Assembly (NCBI RefSeq): GCF_001307035.1
Contig: NZ_LKIU01000004.1
Span: 155,811 to 219,810, forward strand
From: Arthrobacter sp. Edens01
Lineage (GTDB): Bacteria; Actinomycetota; Actinomycetes; Actinomycetales; Micrococcaceae
Direction: 5' to 3'
DNA length: 64,000 bases
Shown here: piece by piece, positions 24,937-33,858 of the stretch
Layout: each line of letters starts with the position of its first letter
How positions within the stretch are numbered: position 1 is the stretch's first letter
Made by a program: the position numbers and the translations under genes
Notes under the pieces: generated by a model
The model's database searches: none
What the model was told of the DNA's origin: nothing
Seen by the model: the letters and a program-made list of their open reading frames with translations, nothing else

Positions 24937-26430
24937 ATGAGAAGACTGACTACCTTGGGAATTGCCGTGTCACTGGCACTGGTCGCAGCACCGGCCACCG
25001 CCACTGCCACATCCACAGCGGCACCGCCGGTGACCGAACTGGGCGGCACACTGGCCAACGGAGCAACGTGGGCAGCGGAAGTACCCGCCGGCTGGAACGG
25101 GAAACTGGTGCTGTACAGCCACGGGTTCCGTCCCGGGCCGGATAACCCGGCCTGGGACCCTGGCTTTGACTCCACCGCTCAGGCCCTGACGGACCGTGGA
25201 TTCGCCGTGGCGGCGTCGTCGTATGCCAGCGCCGGATGGGCGCTGGGAACAGCCGCCCAGGACCAGCTGGACACGCTGGCGGCATTCTCCGCGGCAGCAG
25301 GGGAACCGGACCGCACCATCGCTTTCGGTACCTCCATGGGAGGGCTGGTCAGCAGCCTGATCGCCGAAACCCCGGACAGCGGAGTGGACGGGGCAGTGAG
25401 CACCTGCGGGCTGCTCGGCGGCGGCATCAACCTGAACAACTACCAGCTGGACGGCATCCACGCGCTCGCCGAACTGCTGCTGCCGGGCCAGGACCTGCAG
25501 CTGACCGGCTTCCGCACGTCCGCGGAAGCCGGAGCCACCATCACCGCCCTGATGCAGGCGGTGCAGCAGGCGCAGGCCACTCCGGAGGGACGGGCCAAGG
25601 TTGCGCTCGCCGCGGCACTGATGAATACGCCCACCTGGTTCAGCGGCGAAAGCGCTCCGGACCGCAGGGACTTCGCGGCCCAGCAGGAAGCGCAGTACAA
25701 CTGGCTGCTGCAGACCATTCCGTTCGTAGTCGGTTCCCGCGTTTCGATTGTCACTGCGGCCGACGGCGACAGCGGCTGGAACCAGGGCGTGGACTACCGT
25801 GCCCTGCTGCAGCAATCCGCACAGAGGCAGCAGGTGGACGCTCTCTACCGCACCGCCGGACTGGACCTGAAGCGGGACCTGCGCACGCTCACCGCTGCTG
25901 CGGACATTGAGCCGGATGAGGAAGCCCTCGACTGGATGGACCGCACCTCCATACCCCAGGGAGACCTGCAGATCCCGGTCCTGACCATGCACACCCTGGC
26001 GGACATCCTGGCGCCGGTGGAATACATGGAGGAATATGCCGAAACCGTGCGGGAGGCACGGGCGACGCCGCTGCTGCGGCAGTCGTTCGTCGAACGGACA
26101 GGGCACTGCACCTTCACGGACGCTGAGCGGGTGGCGGCCGTGCTGGCAATGGATGAGCGGCTGGATACCGGCCGGTGGGCCAACCTCGCCGATCCCCGGC
26201 AGCTGGACCGGCGGGCCGAGTCCCTGGGGCTCGGGGAAGCTGACTTCATTCAGTACAAGCCGGCCGAGTTCATCAATGACCGCGTCTGGAACCCGGGCAC
26301 GGGACACGGTCACGGACCGGGCAAGGGACACGGGCCAGGCAAAGGCCACGCTCCCGGGAAAGGCCACGACCCCGGGAAAGGGAGCGGACACGGCCCGGGG
26401 AAGGGCAACGGACCGGGCCATGGCCGCTAG
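24937..26430 (+). CDS. secreted alpha/beta hydrolase with Gly-His-Pro-Lys tail
   Basis: A 497-residue exported protein with a clean signal peptide (SLALVAAPATATATS). The alpha/beta-hydrolase triad is suggested by nucleophile elbow GTSMGG (about residue 132), Asp in HTLADILAPVEY and His in GHCTFTDAE. The last 45 residues consist of repeats of GPGKGH and variants (GHGPGKGHGPGKGHAPGKGH), which may bind metal or cell wall. Substrate unknown; esterase or lipase is most likely. A single-gene unit. Confidence 0.82.
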   Translation: MRRLTTLGIAVSLALVAAPATATATSTAAPPVTELGGTLANGATWAAEVPAGWNGKLVLYSHGFRPGPDNPAWDPGFDSTAQALTDRGFAVAASSYASAGWALGTAAQDQLDTLAAFSAAAGEPDRTIAFGTSMGGLVSSLIAETPDSGVDGAVSTCGLLGGGINLNNYQLDGIHALAELLLPGQDLQLTGFRTSAEAGATITALMQAVQQAQATPEGRAKVALAAALMNTPTWFSGESAPDRRDFAAQQEAQYNWLLQTIPFVVGSRVSIVTAADGDSGWNQGVDYRALLQQSAQRQQVDALYRTAGLDLKRDLRTLTAAADIEPDEEALDWMDRTSIPQGDLQIPVLTMHTLADILAPVEYMEEYAETVREARATPLLRQSFVERTGHCTFTDAERVAAVLAMDERLDTGRWANLADPRQLDRRAESLGLGEADFIQYKPAEFINDRVWNPGTGHGHGPGKGHGPGKGHAPGKGHDPGKGSGHGPGKGNGPGHGR

Positions 26431-26463
26431 CCCCTCCATCAGACCGGTTTAGCTTTCCCGCGT

Positions 26464-27186
26464 TTACGCCCTGGAGCGGACCTCGTTGGCAAGAGTGCTG
26501 ACGTTCCCGTTCCAGGGCGTGCCGTGGCCGGGCAGCACCCAGCCGACGTCTGAGAGCTGGGTGAGCCTATCCAGCACGTCCAGAGCCTGCGCCGGATCGT
26601 CGGTGAACGGCGACGGCTGCAGGCCGGCCTTGCCGGAGAGTACATTGCGGGTGGTGAGCGCGTCACCCACAAACAGCGCCTTGGCCTCCGGGACGTGGAT
26701 GGCCACACTGCCGGGCGAGTGCCCGGGAAGGCCAATGATCCGCGGTGATCCCGGAAGGTCGAGTACATCTCCGTCTGCAACCGGCACGACGTCGGTGAGG
26801 TAGGTGGTGCGCCAGCCCTGTTTCCGGACGGAGTAGGCCAGGAACCGGGCGGTAGGGCCCGGCCGCATGCTCCCGGCGGAGCCCGGAGCAGGCTTGTAGC
26901 GCTTCGTTCCACGCGCCCGGGCCTCATCCGCGGCATGGACATAGACGGGTACGCCGGTTTCCCGGCGCAGCCGCTCGGCAAAACCAATGTGGTCCGTGTC
27001 CCCGTGGGTCAGCACGACGCCGCGGATATCGGCCAGTGGACGGCCCAGGGCTGCCAGTTCCTGCTGCAGGTCCCGCCAATGGCCGGCGAGCCCGGCGTCG
27101 ATCACCGTGATGCCGTCGTCGGTCTCCACCAGGTAGGCGGCAACTATGTCGTTGCCGATCCGGTGCAGGTTTGGTCCGAGCTTCAT
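26464..27186 (-). CDS. MBL-fold metallohydrolase
   Basis: A 240-residue metallo-beta-lactamase-fold protein with the metal motif LTHGDTDHIGF, GHSPGSVAIHV, FVGDALTTRN and LPGHGTPW. Such proteins are lactonases, thioesterases or other hydrolases; the specific reaction is not evident. Start is ATG 27186 (MKLGPNLHRIG) after AGAAGGAGA. It is divergent from a TetR gene across a GGCTA/TAGCC-rich operator, so the TetR protein probably represses it. Confidence 0.88.
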   Translation of the reverse strand: MKLGPNLHRIGNDIVAAYLVETDDGITVIDAGLAGHWRDLQQELAALGRPLADIRGVVLTHGDTDHIGFAERLRRETGVPVYVHAADEARARGTKRYKPAPGSAGSMRPGPTARFLAYSVRKQGWRTTYLTDVVPVADGDVLDLPGSPRIIGLPGHSPGSVAIHVPEAKALFVGDALTTRNVLSGKAGLQPSPFTDDPAQALDVLDRLTQLSDVGWVLPGHGTPWNGNVSTLANEVRSRA

Positions 27187-27225
27187 GGCTTCTCCTTCTG
27201 GCAGACCGGCGTGTCCGGCCACATG

Positions 27226-27263
27226 GCTAACCTAATTAGCTATGATGGCTAATGTCAATAGCC
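27226..27263. promoter_or_regulatory. operator array between the MBL and TetR genes
   Basis: Repeated GGCTA and TAGCC half sites form GCTAA-N5-TTAGC (27226-27240) and GGCTA-N7-TAGCC (27247-27263). The second overlaps TTGACA on the minus strand at 27252-27257, a good -35 for the MBL gene. This fits TetR binding that covers both divergent promoters. Confidence 0.65.
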
Positions 27264-27283
27264 AACGATTGTCAGGAGAAGCC

Positions 27284-27805
27284 ATGCCGGCACCCCAGCG
27301 CACGTCGCTTGAAGCCATTGTGGAAGCGGGCAGGGCTGCCCTGGAAGGCGGCGGTCCTGAATACGTCACCATGAACGCGGTCGCGGAGCGGGTGGGTGTC
27401 CGGGCGCCCTCCCTTTATAAGCGGGTGAAAGACCGGGAGGCACTGCTTGCCCTGATCGCCCGGGCAACGCTGGAGGAGCTTCGTGAACTTATGCAGGCTG
27501 AGGACTCGCTGGCCGGACTTGCCCGTGCGTACCGGTCCTTCGCCCATCAGCGGCCGGAAGCGTTTCGGCTGATCCAGACGCGGGCGGCCTCGCCCGATGA
27601 CCTGGCCCGTGCCAGCGAACCGGTCCTCGCCGCAGCCCGTTCCGCCGTCGGGGAAGCAGATGCCCTGGAAGCGGCGCGGTTTATGACGGCGTGGCTGACC
27701 GGCTTCATCACCATGGAGCTGGCCGGTGCCTTCCGCCTGGGCGGTGACCTGGACCGGGCCTTCGAGTACGGCGTCGAGCGGGTCGCCGCAGCCCTGGGGG
27801 ACTGA
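27284..27805 (+). CDS. TetR-family transcriptional regulator
   Basis: A 173-residue regulator with N-terminal helix-turn-helix (MNAVAERVGVRAPSLYKRVK) and a WHG-type C-terminal ligand domain ending near FRLGGDLDRAFEYGVERV. Start is ATG 27284 (MPAPQRTSL) with CAGGAGA upstream; the longer frame from 27242 runs through the operator. It is divergent from the MBL hydrolase and likely autoregulated. Confidence 0.92.
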   Translation: MPAPQRTSLEAIVEAGRAALEGGGPEYVTMNAVAERVGVRAPSLYKRVKDREALLALIARATLEELRELMQAEDSLAGLARAYRSFAHQRPEAFRLIQTRAASPDDLARASEPVLAAARSAVGEADALEAARFMTAWLTGFITMELAGAFRLGGDLDRAFEYGVERVAAALGD

Positions 27806-27842
27806 GGCGGCCCGCCCGCCGTCGTACTGTTTGGTTACGCGC

Positions 27843-28118
27843 CTAGATCCCTTCGCCCGGCTGCGGGCGGGCGCTGTAGGGGATCAGCGGATTCGCCGCG
27901 CGGAGGCCCTTCAGTGAACCGGGTTCCATCTGCTCCTCGCCGGGAAGGGAACCGATGACGATTGAGCAGCCCGAACCGGGCGGTGTGAGCTGGGCGAAGG
28001 CCATGTGCTCGTTGACGGTGTGGTGGTCCAGGTCGAATCCGATCTGGTCGGAATAAAAGGCGATGCTGCGGTCAAGGTCGCTGACCGGGACGCGGATTAC
28101 TTCCAGGGTCCAGTCCAT
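27843..28118 (-). pseudogene. truncated VOC/glyoxalase-family gene
   Basis: The first 70 residues are a normal VOC half (EVIRVPVSDLDRSIAFYSDQ, MAFAQLTPPGSGCSIVIG, PGSLKGL). Complete VOC proteins continue for about 50 more residues with a second metal ligand; here the frame instead ends after an unrelated tail (RAANPLIPYSARPQPGEGI). The gene thus seems cut or frameshifted at its 3' end. It lies 27 bp downstream of the SRPBCC operon on the same strand. It may still be translated but is unlikely to be functional. Confidence 0.6.
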
Positions 28119-28145
28119 GGCTCCTCCAAGAGTGGTCGTGTGGAC

Positions 28146-28625
28146 TCAGGCCGTGGCGAATGCCAGCAGCTGCTCGAGCTTGTCGTACCCCTCGGCCATG
28201 CCGGATTCCATACCCGAGGACACGAAGTTATCCCGCGTCTCCACTGAGGGATAGACCGAATGTCCCACCAGGCGGGACCGGCCGTCGGGAAGGTCCTCGA
28301 ACCGCAGGTAATCCAGGCTCGCCTGGTCCGGGTAACCCTCAAACTCGAAGGTCTGCAGGATGAACTCGTCTGCCCGGATGTTGTGGAACACGCCGCGGAA
28401 GGCGTACTCCTCCCCGCCCTCGCTCTGGACGAACCGGTATGAGCCGCCGGGGGTCGCCTCGAAGGCATCGATCCGGGTGTCCAGGCCCTCCGGCCCGACC
28501 CACTGGACGTAGGAATCCGGGCTGACGTGGGCGCGGAACACCTCCCGTGCCGGGTAGTCGAACTCCCGGACGTAGTCGATGTATGGGACGCCGTCGGGAA
28601 CGGTGACTTCCAGTGCGTTGGTCAT
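28146..28625 (-). CDS. SRPBCC (AHSA1-like) domain protein A
   Basis: A 159-residue single-domain protein with the AHSA1 pattern REFDYPAREVFRAHVSPDSY, QWVGPEGLDTRIDAFE and GGSYRFVQSEGG, then VFHNIRADEFILQTFEFEGY. It is a tandem duplicate of the gene upstream: both begin MTNAL and share VPDGVPYIDY. Its start overlaps the upstream stop by 4 bp. Usual role is small hydrophobic ligand binding under ArsR control. Substrate unknown. Confidence 0.9.
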   Translation of the reverse strand: MTNALEVTVPDGVPYIDYVREFDYPAREVFRAHVSPDSYVQWVGPEGLDTRIDAFEATPGGSYRFVQSEGGEEYAFRGVFHNIRADEFILQTFEFEGYPDQASLDYLRFEDLPDGRSRLVGHSVYPSVETRDNFVSSGMESGMAEGYDKLEQLLAFATA

Positions 28626-29128
28626 GATGCCTCCTGGGGGCTCCTGGCGCCGGCAAGGGACGCGAGCAGTTCTTCGAGGCGGTCATATCCCTGGCCCAGA
28701 CCGTCTTCCATGCCTGAGGATGCCATGCCGTCGCGGGCCTCCATGGTGGGATACACGCCGTGTGAAGTGAGACGGGTCCTGCCGTTTCCCAGATCCTCGA
28801 ATGTCAGGGATTCAATGCTGACGACGTCCGGGTAGCCGGAGAATTCGAAGGTCTGGATCGCGAATTCGTTTTCCCGGACCGTGTGGAAGATTCCGCTGAA
28901 ATCGTAGGGAACGCCGTCCGGGCCGGTATGGGTGTACTTGTAGGTGCCGCCGGTAACGAAGTCGTAGTGGTCCATTTCCATCTTCATTCCACGCGGACCA
29001 AGCCACTGGCTGATCAGTTCAGGATCCCGGTGGGCGTTGAAGACGTCTGCTACGGGGAAGTCCACCTCCCGTGAGTAGTCAATATAAGGGACGCCGTCCG
29101 GTACGGACAGCTGTAGTGCGTTCGTCAT
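28622..29128 (-). CDS. SRPBCC (AHSA1-like) domain protein B
   Basis: A 168-residue paralogue of protein A (MTNALQLSVPDGVPYIDYS, QWLGPRGMKMEMDHYDF, IFHTVRENEFAIQTFEF). The C-terminus has a slightly longer charged tail. It overlaps both neighbours by 4 bp in the order arsR, B, A, so all three are made from one message. The duplication looks old enough for the ligand pockets to have diverged. Confidence 0.9.
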   Translation of the reverse strand: MTNALQLSVPDGVPYIDYSREVDFPVADVFNAHRDPELISQWLGPRGMKMEMDHYDFVTGGTYKYTHTGPDGVPYDFSGIFHTVRENEFAIQTFEFSGYPDVVSIESLTFEDLGNGRTRLTSHGVYPTMEARDGMASSGMEDGLGQGYDRLEELLASLAGARSPQEAS

Positions 29129-29493
29129 GTCTGGGTGTCCTTTGCCTGCTGGCCGTGCTGCACGGCCTCGGATTTAAGCACGGCATCCAGGCTGCGGAAC
29201 TGCCCCTCGAGGACCAGCCGGTACCGGTCGATCCAGGCGGTAAGCGCCTCCAGCCGTGCAGGGTTCAGGTGGACGGGCCGGCGCTGTGCATCCCGTGACC
29301 GGGTGACCAGCTGCGCCTGCTCAAGAACCTGAATGTGCTTCGAAACCGCCTGCTTGCTGATTTCGAAGGGTTCCGCCAGTTCGTTGACCGTTGCCGGGCC
29401 CCGGGAGAGCCTGGCGATGATCCGCCGCCGTGCCGGATCGGCCAGGGCCAGAAACGCCCGGTCGAGCAGCACGTCCTCTGAGGCTTTGTTCAT
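29125..29493 (-). CDS. ArsR-family transcriptional regulator
   Basis: A 122-residue winged-helix protein (LADPARRRIIARLSRGPATV, NELAEPFEISKQAVSKHIQV). It lacks the metal-binding ELCVC motif of ArsR/SmtB, as is normal for the ArsR-SRPBCC pairing. Start ATG 29493 (MNKASEDVLLD). It heads the SRPBCC operon and faces a perfect palindrome 53 bp upstream that probably mediates autorepression. Confidence 0.92.
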   Translation of the reverse strand: MNKASEDVLLDRAFLALADPARRRIIARLSRGPATVNELAEPFEISKQAVSKHIQVLEQAQLVTRSRDAQRRPVHLNPARLEALTAWIDRYRLVLEGQFRSLDAVLKSEAVQHGQQAKDTQT

Positions 29494-29527
29494 GGGTAGC
29501 CAACGTTCGCGTCGCTTCAAACTGCTG

Positions 29528-29565
29528 TAATCAATCTCTGCTTTGATCAACCTTTCGGTTGATTA
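29528..29565. promoter_or_regulatory. ArsR operator palindromes
   Basis: ATCAACC-TTTC-GGTTGAT (29546-29563) is a perfect inverted repeat. The flanking TAATCAA (29528-29534) and TTGATTA (29559-29565) form a second, wider inverted repeat. Both precede the leftward arsR-SRPBCC operon. Confidence 0.7.
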
Positions 29566-29740
29566 CGGACGAAGCTACGCCCGCCAGCTGTCCGGCGCAA
29601 GAGGATTTGGGAAGAAAAAATGGCAATCGTTGCCAGCAACTTCACAGGGGGCTCCCGGCGACGCAGCGGGGCAGCAGGCGTACCGTGTTTTCTTCTGGTC
29701 GGGCGCACCAGGGGTCCGCTGCAGCGGGAAGGGACAGACC

Positions 29741-30043
29741 ATGAGCTCAATGGACCACAGCCAGGCAGTTCATCGGCACCACAACGAGACCGGCTTCCAC
29801 TGGCCGAGTTTCGCACTGGGTCTAGTCCTGCTGCTGTTTGTGCTGGCACAGGGCGAGGACAACGGAGCTCCCGGCTACGTCGGGATGGCCGGGCTCATCT
29901 TCCTGATCACGGGGCTCTACTCCGTGGTGTCCCGCAGGCGATCATGGATGCGGCTGACCACCCGGACAGCGGCCTGGATAGTTGCGGCCGGGGGAGCCGT
30001 CCTAATGCTGCTGGCGCTGGTTCTGCGGCTTGCAGGAATGTGA
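29741..30043 (+). CDS. small three-helix membrane protein
   Basis: A 100-residue protein from ATG 29741 (MSSMDHSQAVHRHHNETG), with a His-rich N-terminus and three hydrophobic helices (FALGLVLLLFVLAQG, VGMAGLIFLITGLYSVV, AAWIVAAGGAVLMLLALVL). No family recognised. An apparent 5' extension to 29543 overlaps the ArsR promoter and is rejected. Confidence 0.7.
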   Translation: MSSMDHSQAVHRHHNETGFHWPSFALGLVLLLFVLAQGEDNGAPGYVGMAGLIFLITGLYSVVSRRRSWMRLTTRTAAWIVAAGGAVLMLLALVLRLAGM

Positions 30044-30090
30044 CGGCGGTTCGTTTCCTTGGTGTCCGGCGGCATGGCTAGGCTGGGCGG

Positions 30091-30591
30091 ATGCTCACCG
30101 ACAACCGCATTGACCCGCCCGACGCTGCGGGCGAAAGAGAAACCCTCAACGGCTTCCTGGACTACCTGCGCGCCAGCGCCGTATACAAGGCACAGGGGCT
30201 GAGCGACGCCGACGCCGCCCGCCGCGTCCTTCCGTCCCTCACCACCGTGTCTGGCCTGCTCCGCCACCTCGCCGATGTCGAACGGAGCTGGTTCCGCGAA
30301 CGTATGGACGGCCAGGACGGCGTTCCCTCCCGCTGGAGCGACGAAGACCCCGACGGCGAATTCCGCGTCTCCGAGTCCGACAGCCTTGCCGGGATCATCG
30401 CGGACTACGAGGCAGCCTGTGCCGAGTCCCGCGAGGTGGCTGCCCGGTACGCCCTGGACGATGTGGCCCGGGCAGAGACGTGCCCGCACAACCTGCGCTG
30501 GATCCTGGTCCATATGGTCGAGGAAACCGGAAGGCACTGCGGCCACCTCGACGTCGTGCGGGAACTGCTCGACGGCGTGACCGGGGAGTAA
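30091..30591 (+). CDS. DinB-family (DUF664) protein
   Basis: A 166-residue four-helix bundle protein of the DinB/DUF664 type. The three metal-binding His pattern is visible: LLRHLADVERSWFRERM, then the C-terminal ILVHMVEETGRHCGHLDVVRE. Related actinobacterial proteins are mycothiol-dependent transferases or of unknown function. Starts with ATG 30091; single gene. Confidence 0.9.
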   Translation: MLTDNRIDPPDAAGERETLNGFLDYLRASAVYKAQGLSDADAARRVLPSLTTVSGLLRHLADVERSWFRERMDGQDGVPSRWSDEDPDGEFRVSESDSLAGIIADYEAACAESREVAARYALDDVARAETCPHNLRWILVHMVEETGRHCGHLDVVRELLDGVTGE

Positions 30592-30732
30592 ACGAAGGCG
30601 CGTTTGTCCTCGGGCAGCTCCGCTCACGGAAGCAATGTCAGAGGCGGCTCCTAGTGTTGGCCGCAGCAGAGACAAAGTGTCCTGCGGCGGCCCCACGGCC
30701 GTCCTGCTTTTGCATCCTATGGGGGATCCGCA

Positions 30733-31530
30733 ATGGAAAACGCAACCTATTCACCCGCGCCGGCACCGCTGCCGGCCCCACCGGCCAAGCCCGGCAAGGG
30801 CCTGGCTGTCACCGCCTTGGTCCTGGGCATCGTGGCCTTCGCCCTGTGCTGGGTTCCGGTGCTGAACAACCTCTTCCTGTTCGTTGGCATCGCGGGCCTC
30901 GGCTTCGCCGTCGCCGCCCTTGTTGTCGCCTCCAAGCGGAGGGCGCCGAAGGGTATGCCGATTGCCGGCCTCATCCTCAGCGTCCTTTCGATCATCGGCG
31001 TGTTCGCGACCCAGGCTCTGTACTCAGCTGCCATCGATTCAGTAGTCGAGAGCATTGAGGACGGATCCGACGGCGTTGTCGCAGCAACGGAAGAGGAGCA
31101 GGAAGAAGCCGGCACCCAGTCCCTGGCGATTGGCAATTCTGCGGAAATCGGCGAGTACACGGTCACCGTCACCGGCGTGAACCTGAACGCGAACGAACAG
31201 GTCCTGGCTGAAAACCAGTTCAACGAGCCTCCGGCCGGGCAGTACGTCCTGGTGGACATGGCCGTGGTCTACAACGGCGCTGAGGAAGGCGATCCGTGGA
31301 TTGACCTCAGCACGGAGTTCGCCGGTTCCGACGCTCGCCAGTACTCCACCACTACATGCAGCGCGGTGTCGCCCAACCCTGCGCACGAGGTTCCGACCCT
31401 CACCAACGGCGGCGCCGGCGACTATTCCGTCTGCTTCGATGTGCCGGCCGAGGCAGTGAACGATGCGAAGGTCCTGGTGAAGACCTCATTCTCGTTCAAG
31501 GATGACCGGGTGTACTGGGCCGCTCAGTAG
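30733..31530 (+). CDS. DUF4190/DUF4352-type membrane protein, paralogue 1
   Basis: A 265-residue protein with a Pro-rich N-terminus, three hydrophobic helices (residues 20-100) and an exported C-terminal domain (about 129-265) of the DUF4352 immunoglobulin-like type. Two cysteines in TTTCSAV and YSVCFDVP are shared with the three paralogues at 32448, 33859 and 35321, suggesting one disulfide. It is the shortest in the linker. GGGGGATC precedes ATG 30733. Function unknown; the family is envelope associated. Confidence 0.8.
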   Translation: MENATYSPAPAPLPAPPAKPGKGLAVTALVLGIVAFALCWVPVLNNLFLFVGIAGLGFAVAALVVASKRRAPKGMPIAGLILSVLSIIGVFATQALYSAAIDSVVESIEDGSDGVVAATEEEQEEAGTQSLAIGNSAEIGEYTVTVTGVNLNANEQVLAENQFNEPPAGQYVLVDMAVVYNGAEEGDPWIDLSTEFAGSDARQYSTTTCSAVSPNPAHEVPTLTNGGAGDYSVCFDVPAEAVNDAKVLVKTSFSFKDDRVYWAAQ

Positions 31531-31790
31531 CCCGCCGGCAAAAGGCGCCTTAAACTGAACGGCTCCCCGGCTGTCGCCAGGGAGTCGTTCCAAGGTCCGG
31601 CCGATGAACCTACTGGTCCCGGCCAAGTGGACCTGTTCTGGTCCCGCCTTAAGGAACCATTTCCAGTTAAGCACCGGCACATAAAAAGGGAACCCCCGTG
31701 CTTCAACTTTTTTCTGGCCGATGACCGTCGACCAGCATTTGCGCAGGTCAGCGTTGCAGATGTCAGAACAGAACGTGATAAACACAAGCT

Positions 31791-32288
31791 ATGGCAACCA
31801 CAGCATTTAAGCAGTCCCCTGTCCGCACCGCCGGCGAGCTCCCCGCCACCGGCAGCTCCGCTCCGGCCTTCGACCTGGTTGGTACCGATCTCGCCCCCGT
31901 CACCGCCGGTGACTTCGCCGGCCGCCGCGTAGTCCTCAACATCTTCCCGAGCGTGGACACAGGCGTCTGCGCTGCCAGCGTCCGCCGGTTCAACGAAATT
32001 GCTGCCGGACTGGAGAACACCACGGTGATCTGCGTTTCAAAGGACCTGCCGTTCGCCCTCGGCCGCTTCTGCGGATCGGAAGGCATCGAGAACGTAGTGG
32101 CAGCATCCGCATTCCGCAGCAGCTTTGGCGAGGACTTCGGCCTGACCCAGACCGAAGGTCCGCTGGCCGGCCTGCTGGCCCGCGCCGTCGTCGTAATTGA
32201 TGCAGACGGCACCGTTGTGCACTCCCAGCTGGTTCCGGAAATCACCACCGAACCGGATTACGACGCCGCCGTGGCGGCTCTCGCGTAG
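31791..32288 (+). CDS. tpx: thiol peroxidase
   Basis: A 165-residue Tpx-type peroxiredoxin. The peroxidatic Cys is in [17 protein letters not shown] and the resolving Cys in [13 protein letters not shown], with [11 protein letters not shown] and the conserved Arg in [12 protein letters not shown]. It reduces hydrogen peroxide and alkyl peroxides using thioredoxin. It interrupts the DUF4352 paralogue series and has its own terminator. Confidence 0.95.
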   Translation: MATTAFKQSPVRTAGELPATGSSAPAFDLVGTDLAPVTAGDFAGRRVVLNIFPSVDTGVCAASVRRFNEIAAGLENTTVICVSKDLPFALGRFCGSEGIENVVAASAFRSSFGEDFGLTQTEGPLAGLLARAVVVIDADGTVVHSQLVPEITTEPDYDAAVAALA

Positions 32289-32306
32289 CCTCCGCCTTCA
32301 ACATTC

Positions 32307-32345
32307 GGGCCCGTTCCACATACCGTGGTGCGGGCCCTCTTTTTG
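32307..32345 (+). terminator. rho-independent terminator of tpx
   Basis: GGGCCCG (32307-32313) pairs with CGGGCCC (32331-32337), with an inner CCAC/GTGG stem, and is followed by TCTTTTT. Confidence 0.9.
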
Positions 32346-32447
32346 TGTTTCCGCAGGTCAGCGAGCCGCCTCGGGTCCCTTAGGATGGTTCGGGGTGGCC
32401 GCTGGAGCTGCCGTGAACCTAAATACCGGACCACATTGGGGGGAACG

Positions 32448-33725
32448 ATGGACAGGGAACAAGGACAGCCTGAATCGGCGGACGGCTGGCCGGGAACAAA
32501 TCAGCGGGCAGACGGCGCAGAGCCGGCCTCAGTGGAAGGTCCGGCGGAGACAGCTGCGGAGTCTGTACCTGAAGGCCGTTCGGCGGAGGTGTCCGGGTTT
32601 GCATCGCCCGGCCCTGCTGCACCTTATCCGTCTTACGCCGGCGCCCAGACCCCGCCCCAACCCAACCCTTACGCCGGCATTCCGGGTGGACCCCAGGGCC
32701 CCGCGTACCCTCCGGCGCCTTCACACGGTCCTGCATCAGGTCAGGGGTACGGTTCCGGGTATCCCGGATACCAGGGCCAGCCCGGGTACCCCGGTCAGTT
32801 TGGGCAGCCGGGTCAGTTTGCTCAGCCAGGTCAATCTGGCTATCCGGGCCAGCCGGGCTATCCCGGCTACGGCAGCTACACTCCGCCGCCGCCCACGCCC
32901 GGCAAGGGACTGGCAATCGCAGCGTTGGTCCTGGCCATTCTGGCACTGCTGATCTGCTGGATTCCCCTGGTGAATTTCGCATCCTTCCCGCTGGCAGCCG
33001 TCGCTGTGGGGCTCGGCATCCCGGCACTGGTCAAGGGACTTAAGGGCCGAAACATCGCCAAACCGCTTTCCATCGCAGCCTTGTCCATTGCCGCGCTGTC
33101 CATGGTCGCGGCCATTGTCGTAAACACCGTCGTCGTCGATTCCCTCCGGGACGCCGGCCTCTGGGAGGACAACGGGCCAGGCACCGAGACCAGCGCGGAG
33201 TCCTTCGCTGAGTTCCTCGAAGAGTCCGAAGAGCTGTCGGAATCGGCGCAAAACGATTACGCCTACGAGTATTCAGCCGGTTATATCGCCGAAAAGGTTG
33301 CCCAGCCTGCCAACGCTGCCGGGGACGAAGTGACCGTCGGCGATTACACCGTGACGCTGGTCGAGCTTGACCGGGACGCCGAGGCTGAAGTCCTGGACCG
33401 CGACCCGTCTGCGGGCGCACCGGATCACAATTACGTCATCGCCCGGTTCAGCGCCGTCTACAACGGTGAGGGGGATGGGCGGCCCTGGCTGGACCTGCCG
33501 GCGGAACTGGTAGGGACGGACAACAAGATCTACTCCGTGATGGGCTGTTCCATGAGCCTGGGCATGCGGACTGTTGACCAGGAGCTGCTCAGCAAGGGGG
33601 ACACCGTGACGCAGGAAGCGTGCTTTGACGTCCCGGACAGTGCCCTGGGCGAAGACAGCCGGTTGAGCATGCGCATGATCCTCGCCGAACAGAACAACGA
33701 CGAAGTGTTCTGGCGCCTGCCGTAG
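32448..33725 (+). CDS. DUF4190/DUF4352-type membrane protein, paralogue 2
   Basis: A 425-residue protein. Residues 1-90 are acidic and disordered, 90-150 are Gly/Tyr/Pro/Gln repeats (YPGQFGQPGQFAQPGQ), 152-235 hold hydrophobic helices starting PGKGLAIAALV, and 284-425 are the exported two-Cys domain (VMGCSMSLG, EACFDVP) ending FWRLP. Start ATG 32448 (MDREQGQPES) with GGGGGGAACG upstream. A promoter-like word CTTAGGAT lies 69 bp before the ATG and recurs before paralogue 3. Function unknown. Confidence 0.82.
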   Translation: MDREQGQPESADGWPGTNQRADGAEPASVEGPAETAAESVPEGRSAEVSGFASPGPAAPYPSYAGAQTPPQPNPYAGIPGGPQGPAYPPAPSHGPASGQGYGSGYPGYQGQPGYPGQFGQPGQFAQPGQSGYPGQPGYPGYGSYTPPPPTPGKGLAIAALVLAILALLICWIPLVNFASFPLAAVAVGLGIPALVKGLKGRNIAKPLSIAALSIAALSMVAAIVVNTVVVDSLRDAGLWEDNGPGTETSAESFAEFLEESEELSESAQNDYAYEYSAGYIAEKVAQPANAAGDEVTVGDYTVTLVELDRDAEAEVLDRDPSAGAPDHNYVIARFSAVYNGEGDGRPWLDLPAELVGTDNKIYSVMGCSMSLGMRTVDQELLSKGDTVTQEACFDVPDSALGEDSRLSMRMILAEQNNDEVFWRLP

Positions 33726-33858
33726 CCGTGGGAGTCCTGCCAGTCGTTCCCGGTTAGGGCGTACCACCTGGTCAGGGCGCTTAGGATAGTGCGGTGGTGC
33801 CCGGGATGCCGGGCCACGGCCGCATCTTTTGATAATCGCATCATTGCTTGGGGGAGCT

